The notes under the pieces: generated by a model
Told to the model about the DNA's origin: nothing
The model's input: only the letters and a program-made list of their open reading frames with translations
The model's database searches: none
In this document: positions 34,801-46,800 of the stretch, piece by piece
Position numbering within the stretch: position 1 is the first letter of the stretch
Layout: every line of letters starts with the position of its first letter
Translations under genes and position numbers: made by a program
Assembly: GCA_963922205.1 (NCBI GenBank)
Contig: CAWUHX010000028.1
Location: 682,001-746,000, forward strand
DNA from: Romanomermis culicivorax
Lineage: Eukaryota; Nematoda; Enoplea; Mermithida; Mermithidae
Reading direction: 5' to 3'
Length of the DNA: 64,000 bases

Positions 34801-37800
34801 TTTTATTTAGCCGCAAACTGCTTATATATTGCCATATGTTTCCTCTCCAAATGTTTTCTCTGACATCCAGTAGCACAACCTTTTCTGGATAACTGGATTC
34901 GGCATTCATTGCACTTTGCCTTTTCTTCCTCATCTGGGGACACTGTGAAGTAGTCCCACACTCTGCTAGTGAAGGAAAAACTTAAATCCATAATTTCTGA
35001 AAAAAGTTTCCATTTCTATTCATTTCTTTTCTGATGAAACCAATATTAATCTAAACATGAATACAATTTAATGAATGAAAATTATCAATTAGTACATGTG
35101 AACTATTTCAATAAAGGAACACCTCAATCATTAATAATCTATTAATCTATTGACACCAATGAATATAAATTCATTTAATTCAATTTTAGACAAATTAGAC
35201 ATAGTACATATACTTATTGAAAGATCTGGATCTGATCCGGATGAACTCGGATCTGTTCTTCAAGATCCCGATCCGGATCTGCTGAACCAAATTTTCTAAG
35301 ATCCGGATCCGGATCCCCTGTCCCCAAAAAAGTCGATCCGGCCCATCCCTAGTAAATACTAAGCACCATAAATGGAGCGTAGTTGGTTGCTCAAGCAGCT
35401 GGTCAGAGATTGGTGTCCAATCAAGTGGCGGACAATCGGATCAGGTCTACCCTCCCCAACATATAGAGGTAGCAAAGGTAAGATTTGGTAAGGTGTTAGT
35501 TGCCTACCAGCTCAACGTTTGAATATCAGTGGCTCACCTAACAAGCCTGCACTAAATTTATTTTCTGGGAAACTTAACCTGCTCGGTGTTGTGGTGCTGG
35601 TGTAGTATAGACCCCAAAAAATACGCTGAAGAAAGGGTAATAAGTACAGAAATTAATAGTATCTTTCAATGTTCAGATTACAACGTCAAAAGGGTCATGA
35701 GAATTCACGAACTGGACTAGTGGTTCAAAGCCACTTTTGGATATTGGCCAGCTAATCCCAAGGAACCAGTTATGGTAGACATCGGGAAAGTTAGCCAAAT
35801 ACTCCATTATATCCAAGAAGTATCAATCTTCAGAGGACAGCCAGTTTGTGGATTTGACATAGAAAAAGTCCATCAGGATAAGGTCCCCGCCTTGTTCAAA
35901 ACGAGAGAGGTCCACAATCCGATGGGAAAACAATTTGCCCGCTACGTAAGCTTCGCACTCACCAATGGTCAAACGTATGTTATCGATACGACAACCTTGA
36001 TGGTCAAAGAGTGGACAGGCCTCCACGATTTCCTCAACTCCGATATGCTATTCGCTGGATATTCGGTATTGGAGGACTTGGTAAGTATTTACAACGTATG
36101 TGGTTCAGGGCGAGATAATAAGGATAGGGACATAACTGTCCACTTACGGGAACATCTTAGGAAGACCAAAGGTCATTACTTTGATTTAGACCACTTCGCC
36201 TTGACCATAGTAGGGGTTAACCTGGAGAAAAAGTGTTTTCAAACAGGTATTTGTCCCGAAACCTTTCAGTTAAAGGCATTGTTCACGGAATTTTATCTAA
36301 TAGACGTGGGCCCCTATCAATATGATTTTTCACTAAAGGCGAACCGTGATCGGTTTGCCAAAAGAGGAATATTGCTGGAAGAGCTTAGGTATGCAGCTCT
36401 AGAGGCATATTATTTGTTATTAGTCATGTTTGCTACGATTCACTATTGCATGGCTGATCAACTGCTTATGCAAATGCAGATTTTTGATCATGACAAGGTT
36501 GATCCCAAACAGATCAATACTGTTGCCTTACATTTTTATCAACAATATCTTATGATACCAAGCAATGTGAACAGAGAAATGGGGCTAGGCTCACCAGTAA
36601 TGGAAACCGATCAGGTACAGCCTAATATGGTGTACCATATGATAAAATGTGAAATGTACAACCATTGGGCAGTACAAATGCTGGGAAATAACACAGGTTA
36701 TTATACCGCACCTACAGAGTGGAACCTCGTTTGTCCTCAAGGCGTCCAGTTGCCAAGTGGTTTTTATCCGCTACTCCTGAGAGATAGCAAACCACTAAAA
36801 GACAATGGGTACACTGAAGACAGTGATGCCGACAAAATCCAGGATGTACAGATACCAGACTGGGTCAATATTGCCAAAGATGTCCTGGAAAATCTCAAAT
36901 CAGGTGGATCCTATTGGGATTTAGACAGTAAGATCTCTTTGATGCTCTATGAAAATGCTAAGCTATACTGGCAACAAGCCGGGAAGCCTGATGATATCCC
37001 ACAAGAAGTGTTTTCTTCTAATAATCATTACCCAGTGGGTATAGAAGGCCATAAGGAAGTCTATAAGACAAACTTTTATACGCCAAACTTGGCCAAAATA
37101 TCGAGTATGCTAGACGAGCGAAACTTTCCGGAGTTAGAGCTGATCTGCAAATTCATGCCATTGGCCTATCATTGGGCATGGCCTCATTCGAGAGGGGAGT
37201 GCGACTATGAAACTAACGTACTGCTAAATTATAACTTTTTAAATAGTTATACTAGAGAAGACCAGGAGATGATCAAAAGCATTTCCTGGAAGTCAGGCGA
37301 CCGCCTGGCTTATTATTTAGAATTAGCAGCTACGTTACCCCCATCAGAACCCCGTTATCCAACCAAGAAAGGGGTATAGGCCTGGCAAAATCGGTTTGGA
37401 TTTGTCCCGCTATGGTTCAGAGAAGCCGAACAAATTTTACAAATCGGCGACGATAAATCGTTTATAAAGGACAAAGCTTCCAAGGTAAATCCTTATTATT
37501 ACATAACTTTTTACTATGTAGGCTTCGAAACTTTGATGCCGGGATTGCGGTATCTGATGACGGAAGATGCACAACCGACTGATTATCCAACAACTTATGC
37601 ACCGCGAAACCCGCTCGAACTCAGACCGGAATTTGTCAGCAAAAGTTTCCGGGAGAGAGCAATTGCTTCAGATATGCCTGGGTATACGTTGACTTATACC
37701 CCAGCCAGTGAGTTAATTTCTAAAGTACCTTTAAATCGTCCCTCAATTTCCTGAACAGCGCAAGCTGGAGGGTCGGGACAAGTTAAAGTACAGCCGCAAG

Positions 37801-40800
37801 CGCCAGCGCCGGTGGTCAAAGCAAAACAACCAGCTTTGGACACTGTTGCTACGCAAGCAGCTGTGGTAGTAGTCCTGGTGCTGCCGCCAATGCAACCAGC
37901 GGTGGCACAGCTGACTCCAGCAACTCAGGTACAGCAGCCGGCAGAGCCTGAACCAGAAGTTGTCACTATTATGCAATCTGTACCTCCGGCACCAGCTGTT
38001 TTGCCAGCTAAAATAAAGCAACTGTTGCCCAAGATAGGAAATTCAGACTATGAGTCCAGTTCAGAGGAGGATGTTGAAGAGGAAGAAGAAGGTGGTGAGA
38101 ATCTGGAGTCTGAGGGCCAGACGTCGGAGAACAAAGACTCGATGGAGGTCAAAACTCAGCAACAGGCTGTTGAGGAGGAAAAGATCCAAACTGAAATAGA
38201 CGAAGCAGTGACTAAAATGTCGGGAATAGATGTCAGACTGGATAAGATCCAAGAAGCATCCCAGGAGATACCTGTCAAAGCTAAGGATCCTAGGGATCAT
38301 GATGAACAAGCAAAGCGTGAGGCCCTTCAGGCCAAAATACAGGAACAAAGAAGACTGACGCAGCAGGAATTCCTGCGTCAGAGGGCACTTCAAAGGAAGC
38401 TGAAGGAGCAGGCTTTAGCCGATGACAGCTCAGATTTAGCCATAGCAGCAACAGAGCTGATGAAAAGGGGAAAAATCACTCAGGAAGGAATCCCTGGAGT
38501 GTATTTGCCAGAAAAAGTTCAGCAGATGTTGGCTGAAGGTATGTTGGAAAAATTTATCCGACACTTGGCCCGAGAAAAGGTAAGGCGTCGAAAAGGTTAG
38601 GTAAGGCCAAAGCATGCAGACTTGCAGCTCAAGGTCAGCAGCAACAAGGAGCGGCCATTACCAGTTCCGAAAACGACACTTACGATACAGACGAGGAAAC
38701 CACGACCCCGGAATTTTTGACAAGTCAAAAGTCGAGAACGGAGACTACTAAAAGTCAAACGCGAACGGAGACCTCCAAAGGCCAAACCAAATTGGATAGG
38801 ACAACAGCGTCCACTGGATCCTACACTCAGACACGAACGGTATCGAAAACCAGCAGAGAGGTTAGTACGGCATCTGGCAAATCTAAGTCCCTTCCCACAA
38901 GCTATACCGCCAAAAGTAGTAAACCTGTGGGAAGCATGTTGGTAAAGCCTGATCTTGAATCGGAGGAAAAGTTGATCAAGAAGGTCAAACTGAATGTGGT
39001 GGTTAAAAAACCCGCAAGGGAGCCACAGCAGTTTGTCACTCCTGGTCCATTAGCAGAAACTCTGATTGATTATTGGGAATGGCAAAGAGAACAAAGGTGC
39101 CTAATTGGGCCGATCTCATTTGAAAATCCAGAGGTCGCCAATTATTTCGCCTTAGACCGCCAAGAACGGCCAATAATTTACAGAATGGTCAACGATGCCA
39201 TGGCTGAGATTCATGACAATTATCACCAACAATTTGCAATGCAGGGTGGATTCATGTTCGATGGAGAACGCGTCCCTGAGGAAATTTGGGAGTGGATAAT
39301 TTTAGCTCTTATTCCAAGGTGGCTTCAGGAATTTGATGCTTCAGACGTCTTTACGGCCATCAGGTACGTGACCCTGATGATATTCTTACAGTTGGATTTT
39401 GCTCCCATCACTTTTTGGATTTTGCTCCGATGCAATAGGTAGGTGGTATGCCCAGGCGTGTTCGTTTGCGAACAGACAACTGGTCGTCGAGGCCCAGGGA
39501 AACTGAGTAGATGAGTTCTACATTGCGGCCTTTAATCAGTACATCTTTATGGGCTCGCAGAGGTTGAACCAAATGGGTGTTAAAAGGAAGGCACCAGGCG
39601 ATGACAGACCGCAAGCTGAAAAATATCAGGGAATGGCTGCCAAGAGCCCAGATAAGTTTAAAGTGCCTAGACTTCCACCCGCTAGAAAACAGCCGCCGAC
39701 GACACAACAATCGTCTACTGCGACCAGCCAGAGGTCGTATAGTGAAGCTGCTAGCACTTCATACAAAAGTCCACTTCCTAGATCTCAATCAACATCATCA
39801 AAATCTCTAAATTCTACTTTTGGGACTCAAAAACCACAACGTAGCAGCTCCACTAGCAGTGGTCCAGCACAAAGGCAACAGGGGAGAGAGGACATATTCT
39901 CAAACCCGGCCCCATACAGGGCTAGACTGGGGTATGACCAAGGTCAAGCCAGAAGAGGTTTCAGAGGGCGCCCCCAGCAACCATACAGAGGCCGAGGAAA
40001 CTGGCAACACCAAGGCCAAGACCCGGATGTGCAATTTTATAATCCGAATTTCCAACCGCTTGGTAGAGGCGGTGCAGGTCAACAAGGCCAGAATCAGGGC
40101 CAGGATCGAGGTCATACCTGAGGCTAACAAGGCCAAAGGGGATACTATCGAGGAAGGCCTCGAGGAGGCTATAGAGGCGGCGGGCAGCAGCAGTAAAAAG
40201 CCGCAAATATTTTGGCCCAAAACTCATCTTTTCGCATTTATATTTTACTAATTTCATAAAATATAAAACCCAAAAATACTAATAAAATCACACAAATCAA
40301 AAAAAAATCAAAAAACCACAAAATCCAAAAACATTATTTAAATTTTTCGGTGCTGCTGGCCAACAAAAAAAATCTTTCCTTGACAAAATTGGTGCAAAAA
40401 GCAACCACAAAAACATTTTTAAATTTTTGGCCACATTTTTTGCTCAATTTTTAGCGCATTTTAAATTTTGTGATACTCCTACATTCCCCCGTTGTCTTTA
40501 TTGTACCGTAATATAATCTTGTATTTTAGTTTTACTTTAGAAAAAATGAGACGCGGGAAAAGATTCACATGTGATTAGACCCATGACCAACAACTTGCCA
40601 CAGCATGCAGACTGAGCAGGAGAACCCGAAATCGACCCAATTCGGCATGGAGGTCATTGTCATACTCCTTAGGGCAAAAGGTATTCCATCAAAGGCGAGG
40701 TCAAAATGGGCGTCACTTGCCAGCCATTGCCGCGAAGTCCTTGGTATTTGTTGTGTCCAATGACCATCACCGGAGTCCGATAAGGACAGACTGTGAAAAG

Positions 40801-43800
40801 GGAGTCCGAGTGGGACAAACTGTGAAAACGGGAGTCAGCCGGATTAGTAGATTTTTTCTTTTTGATTAATTCTTTTAATGCCAGGGTAACCCGGCTGAAA
40901 GTTTTTTTTTCTACCTCCCGTAGGTCGGTTTCGACGCGTGAGGGATGTTGGGCACCCTGTTGATGGCAAAGTCGCATGGGGAAATCGCCATGCAAGTCGA
41001 ACAAATGGACGACCAGCGGCCCAGACATTTTTGCATAGAAGCGGAGCACCAAAGAAAGACCAAAAGATGATGGTGAAATCATTCTTCACGATATTCGTTT
41101 TTTATTATATTTTTGGAAATAGTTTTGCTGGCGTCTATTAAATACTTCCAAGCACTTCCGTCTTATTTTTGCATATTGTTCAACTGTGGTCATTCCACAT
41201 TTTTTAATAGTTCGTCGGAAATATTGTTTTACATATTCCTTTATTATTTAGGTAATACCGATCGACGAAGGTGGAGGGCCAAAGGCCCAGGCGCCAGCTT
41301 GCAGTCAGCAAGCAGTGGAAAACCGGCTAAGGGTTCTATCCAAGTAAGTTTATCCCTGAGGGGTTTCCTTGTCTCAGCTAGGAGACTGCGGAGCTCTCTG
41401 GTGAGGCCCCGCATCTAAGTTAAAGTATCTTTGTTGTTGTAGGTCTGGGGAACCGGACTGTTGCACTATCACCGAGGCTTAGCCAAGGGAGTAGTTCTAA
41501 CAGGTCAGTTCAGACCAGAAGCCTCTATCTTTTCTTACGCCTCTTAAGAAAAGACCTGCACAACATATGCGGATGTCAAAAAATATCCGAGAAAAATCAC
41601 TAATCTAAAATATTAAGAAACTTTTTTATATGCAAATCTGATACGTAGTCAATAACAGTTTTCCTTGTGAATAACACCAATAGATCAAGTTTTTAATGCC
41701 ATAATTATGAAGTGCTGAGCTGAATTCGTAAAAAAACTTTTCTTCTCGTATTCTTTTGAGTTTCTGCTTATCTTCTCGGTCTTCAAGACGTTCTTAGTTC
41801 TTATCTGACTGAAACTGGCCAATTAATATATTTCTCACGTTATGTCGTGCTATAAGTTTTTTTCCAGTATTATTGTTCTTTTTGTACGAGTTTCTTTGTA
41901 TGCATATTGCTTAAACATTTTTACACAAATAAAAATTTTTTACTCTAACCCGACAGCAGTATTTTTCTCATAGATGTCCCATGATTTTTTCTATACAGTT
42001 CAGTTTGGCCAAAATACTATCAAACTTTTAGAATGGTTCTATACAAATGGAAAAATCCGAGAATGTCACTTCTTGCCGAACATCTTGGCAAAAATGGGGG
42101 TTTTTACAGTCTCAGTTAACCGCAACGTACCTAAAAGTAAATAAGACTCCTTTGAAATTCGAGAATTTTTGTTCAAGCTGAATTATTTTTGAAAACTTTT
42201 TGCAAAAGCTAAAATATGGATAATGTTGAAAAGTTTCTGAACCAAACGACAAGATATCATAAAACAAGAATAAAATCGGTTCATAATGATAAAAAATGGT
42301 TACCCTAGAACTATCACAGAGAATAAACATCAGATGTGGTTTTACGCATTCAGTAATATTTTATTTAGCCACAACAATTTTTCTCTGTCTTGACAGACTT
42401 CGACAAATTTCGAGTATTACTTCTGGGATTTTAAATAAACATGGTAAAAGATCCGCTCATGGATGTCAGAAAATATGAAAATTTGGAAAATCTGCAGTAA
42501 ATGTGGCTATATGTTTTGGAAAAAAATTTAACAGCAGGTTATTACTGACATAAATAAACATGAGAAGCAAATCTTCAAAATTCAAGCGGATTCTAAATCA
42601 GCCTGTACGTTTTGTGCTTTCTCAACTTGACAAAAAGATTACTTCAGGCATTTGGTTAATTGCTGCACTTTTGCCTATTCTTTGAAACATTTCGTGCCTA
42701 AAATCCACCGATGCAATCTTTTGTACGTCTTTTTGCTTTTCGATTTTTAAAACGCCCAACTTCTCCATATGTTTCAAAAAAACGGAAAATTTCTTGAATT
42801 CTGTCTTTTGCACGTTAATCTTGTCGCCCAAATTAGCTTCGTTAATCGACGGCGATAAATATTTGCCTTGAAATGTGCTGGCTAATATGGGAAAATCAAT
42901 GCTTGATTTTAGATTTTTTTTCAACGTTGATAAAAAGAAATCAATGAAAATATCGGTAACGGATTCTGGTTCTTCTGGCTTTGAATTCGATGTTTGTTCT
43001 TCATTTTGAGGTGACGATTCCATGGCCGACGGTTCAACGCCATTGTCGTTTAAAGTTAGGCCTTCCATACCCAATTCTGGCGAAAGTTGTCGAGCGGTTT
43101 CAAGTGGAATTTCAGGAATCTTAACGCAAGGACCTAATTTCCTGTGAAAGTAAGACAGCACGCTAAGCAATTTTCTGAGCTCTGTTATGCTATAGATGCT
43201 TCTTACGAGAAGAAACTTAATTCTTTATTTTCCATTAAACTAAAAAATTCAATTTTACTATACTCTATTCATCATGAAATAATTAGATGGAACGGTCGGA
43301 GTTTTAGCAAACGCAGCCTTACTAGGGATGGAATAGAAGTTGCACAGCGACCTCGCTTCATCAGTCATTTCAAGGTTGACGGAGTGTATAAGACTTTTTT
43401 CTGGAAAGTTAGAGCGTGCGGACGGTAGCCACATATGGATAAAGATCATACCTGTAAGACTTCTGGTCGCTTGGGAGAGGGTAAACTCCAAATTTGTGGG
43501 GTGGAGGTACCCATTTTCCCCAAAGTCCCGGAGGTGGTCCCCAAAAAGCATCGGAAATTTCCAAACAAATTAATAAAAAAGCCAGAAAATGTTATTTTGC
43601 ACAATTTTTTGAGTTGCGGGAGGGTCCCATCAACTACAGATGTAGTATGTCGTGGCCCCCTAGAGAGCAACATGATAGCATAAGCACATGTTTTAACATC
43701 GCCCAAAACGGCCCTTCTCCTTCCCACAATTTTCAACCCTTGGCGTTTTCTGCTTGCCTTCCAATTCCTATACCCCAGGCGTTTTCCTCGAGGTTTTAGT

Positions 43801-46800
43801 AGACGTTTTCTCATATCTCACTCTCGAGCATTTTTCTACGGAGTTTCAACTCTCGAAGATTCTCACGGCCTTATTCTCTATTGCCCCCAGGGCGTTACTG
43901 ACGTTTTTTCCACATATATCTCCGAACATGTCAAGTCAAAGAAGAGATGCGCGACCCTAGATGACAATGATGCAAGATTCTTTCAGTAAACACCCTGTCC
44001 CAAAATCAATATAGAAATGTCTTCCAATACGTCAGTGTTGTAGGATAGAATCATGTTTTTCGGCACAAGCGATTCTGCGCACATGCTCAATCGTAGACGT
44101 ATTCGCTTGAGTATTCAGAACACACGCCTTTTCAAAACACTAATTACATATTTCTAGCGACTGAGCCATTTCTGATTCGTATCCGATATCATAGAATTTT
44201 TCATATAACTGCATCATATACAGAAATTTACATGTCTTTTTTGCACGTTTTTCTCTATAAAGCCATATTTTTGCCTACTTTGGCTCATTTTTAACTTCAA
44301 ACGACAATTTTGTCTCAATTTTGCCTATTTTTCATACATTTCCGCCATGTCATGCCACTCTTTGCGGAAAGTGGCACTATTATTTAAATCTTCTACCACA
44401 TGTGAAGCTACACTTTTGCCTTTATTTGGTCATCTTTAGCTCTACATAGTTGATTTGTTCTCCTAAAGAAAAAACATAAATTTTGCAATCCTTTTTATTC
44501 TTTTCAAGAAAATAGCACATAATTTTGTGCTATTTCCTTTTTTTTCACAGCCCTAACAAAAAATACGTCAATAGTAGTAAAAAAGTTGTCATTCAAGTCG
44601 TTGATTGACACAAAAATATCAGAAATACAAAAAATACGTCAATAGTAGTAAAAAAGTTGTCATTCAAGTCGTTGATTGACACAAAAATATCTCCCTAGAA
44701 TAGAGCGATAGATAATACCATTAAACCTTGACTTTTTACCCAATCAGACACACTAAAAACCTTCATATTCAAGTTACGGTGATCTAGCAGTGTAAGCTCT
44801 GTATCGACTATGAAAACTAGTACAAGACATACGTTTTTGAAAAGCTTGACACCTCTATTATAACTTTACTTTGATCTTTCCTGGGGGGATTTCAAATTCT
44901 CTAGAACCCAGTGCATCAGCCAGAAATGTATAATCAAGCCGTATTTGGACACCAGTTGGTAATCTTCTAATAGCAAACTTGATTTGTGTACACTACAGTT
45001 GCCATCAATCAGCTTTAGTGCCTCATTAGTACGCTCAGTTATATTCTGATTGTCAGAACTAACAATCAGGGATTGGTATCAGCAGCATGACTTTAGCACT
45101 GATTGTTTTACGTCAACTTCTCAAAGACCCTACAACACCACAGGTATTTTGAAATGAAGCGTGCATCCATCAGGGTATTTGGTTAAATTTGAAATTTTGC
45201 TTTGAAATTATTTAGAAATCAATGTTTTAGTACATCACGGACTATCTTATTTATAAATATGGCAGAAAGTTGATGGAAATCTCCCGTTTACAGACAATTT
45301 CAATTTCACCATCCTACATAATGAGAAAATTAGAGTATATTTGTCATCTACGGGTTCATCCCATCTAGCAATGAATCTAACAATACTAATTTCATTATTG
45401 TCATCACCTGACAAAGTCAGGTCAAAAGACAAAACTTGATATCCGTGCTGCAAAGTCATCCAAATTCAGGCCTGTGTCTGAATCTGAGTAAAGTTCTTCT
45501 ACCATTTGTAAGGATGCCGCCATGTAATGTTCAATCCAAGTTTCCTGTGTATTATAGGCAACTAATGAATAGTTCCGCCCATCAACATGTACCTGAGCAT
45601 GACTACAGCACCCAATTTTAAAACTGAATGCATTTACCTTGTAGTTGCCAGTCTATCCTGAAGTCTGTGCCTTGAAGAAAATTACAGTTTTGGGAAGTTT
45701 TTATTTCCAGATTTTTAGATTATCAACATTCGAATGTTCTACACATATTTGGACGGCTAAAACTTCATGGGGAACATTACATACAACACATTCTTGCATC
45801 AAGGAGCGTTCACTCGTCAATTTTCTAGCTTCGACCAGCTCTAAAAGTATCATGCGTTTTGTGATTACGATAGATTCATTAAATTCTAGTATATTCGTCA
45901 TTAGGCCAAAGGCATCATTTGTGGGAACAAGTTGTATCTCAAAGTCGACTCAAGGAATAATTAGCTTTTGTTGAGAAAAGAAGAGGTTACACTATGCAGC
46001 TTACCAGCAATCCAAACCAAAACACTTTTAGTAAACTTGTTGACCCTGCTAGAACTAGGATTTTCATCTTCTTGTACACACTGAATTTACCTGCAGATAC
46101 TTTTTAATACATTTAAGGTATACCTACTGTTGCATTTTTAGCTGATAGAAATACGCGAAATTAGTTTTCATGCAGGCTTTGTAAGGATAAGTTCCACTGG
46201 CTTGTATCAATATTTCACCATTTGCCTTGAGTAACATGATTAGAAAGAGAATGTAGAGTAAGATTGGCTGGTGCTACTAGTGCATCTGCTGCCAAGTCTC
46301 CGCCATCTTTTTGCACAATCTTTGCTTCGACCGACAACTGAATGTTTGAGCTTTGTATTTGTAGGGGTAATACATTTTCCCAGGAATTATAGGGCTGATT
46401 GGGAAAAAATGGAATTCAATTTCTCTGATTTGACGAATAGTAGTTTTCAAATACTCTTCAAAGTGTTTGGACATTATTATTTTTAGTACATGACGAAAAT
46501 ATTCTTATTTATGGACTTTTCCATGCCCGGAGTATGAAGATAGGGCAAAAATGTTGAGATGCTTGCGAATTTATGACTAAAATAGCTCATTTCAGGTATA
46601 AAGTTCTGTATTGTTATTCCCCTGACGAGCAAAATAAAGCATGTACAAGAATCAACTTTAAGACGACCCTAAAAAATAATTTACGTCGGAAACTAAATTA
46701 TGCAATTAAATAAGCACGGCCCGATTTTTGAATAATGATTAACAAACGAAAAATAAAAAAAACATTCTATATGAACTGAAAAATATATATTAAGGAAAAA

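Larger units (their letters stand above)
33764..35351 (-). mobile_element. Nested hAT element, internally deleted, perfect 8-bp target duplication
   Basis: Terminal inverted repeats TAGGGATGGGCCGG (33764) and CCGGCCCATCCCTA (ending 35351) are flanked by identical GTAAATAC at 33756-33763 and 35352-35359. Subterminal arrays of ATCCGGATCC words occur at both ends. The minus strand encodes two remnants of a hAT transposase: an N-terminal BED zinc finger and the C-terminal dimerisation block. The catalytic middle is missing. It inserted into the retrotransposon after that element was already in the intron, or was carried with it. Confidence 0.92.
35372..40196 (+). pseudogene. ORF3: RNase D/WRN-like exonuclease polyprotein of the retrotransposon
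   Basis: A short first exon (35372-35477) ends AGCAAAG|GTAAGA. A 133-bp intron-like gap ends TATAG at 35610 and restores the frame that runs to TAA at 40194-40196. Breaks: stops at 35718 (TAG), 37377 (TAG), 37752 (TGA), 39504 (TGA), 40119 (TGA) and 40125 (TAA); frameshifts near 38580 and 39410. Counting from the ATG at 35772, residues 20-220 show a DEDDy exonuclease: Exo I VCGFDIE (D29, E31), Exo [13 protein letters not shown] (D102), Exo [15 protein letters not shown] (Y207, with Glu211 where Asp is usual). Further on: a Pro/Ala-rich then acidic region (37,790-38,200), a Gln/Arg-rich helix (38,280-38,600), a Ser/Thr/Lys-rich linker (to 39,000), an unrecognised Trp-rich globular part (39,050-39,540), and an RGG-rich tail (39,900-40,190). 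RNase D-family enzymes trim RNA or DNA 3' ends; its role here is unknown. Confidence 0.7.
24366..41565 (+). mobile_element. 17.2-kb Ty3/Gypsy-type LTR retrotransposon with a third reading frame
   Basis: Two 620-bp direct LTRs (TG...CA) bound the element, flanked by TATG at 24362-24365 and 41566-41569. Internally, in order: leader, single-frame gag-pol (protease, RT, RNase H), an unidentified ~1-kb segment, integrase, a spacer with a nested hAT element, then a large third reading frame (exonuclease-like, ORF3). Domain order PR-RT-RH-IN makes it Ty3/Gypsy-like. Even without the two inserts it would be about 14.6 kb, far above the usual 5-9 kb. It lies antisense in intron 6 of eIF2D. The copy is inactive: premature stops, frameshifts and an integrase deletion. 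Hand-counted LTR divergence is 22/620 (3.5%). Confidence 0.93.

Noticed and set aside
37743-38393. Minus-strand frames opposite ORF3 (92 and 110 codons)
   Set aside because: They mirror the compositional bias of ORF3's Pro/Ala- and Gln/Glu-rich regions and have no domain features.
35372-40196. ORF3 as an envelope gene
   Set aside because: No signal peptide, furin-like site, fusion peptide or C-terminal membrane anchor; instead exonuclease motifs and an RGG tail.
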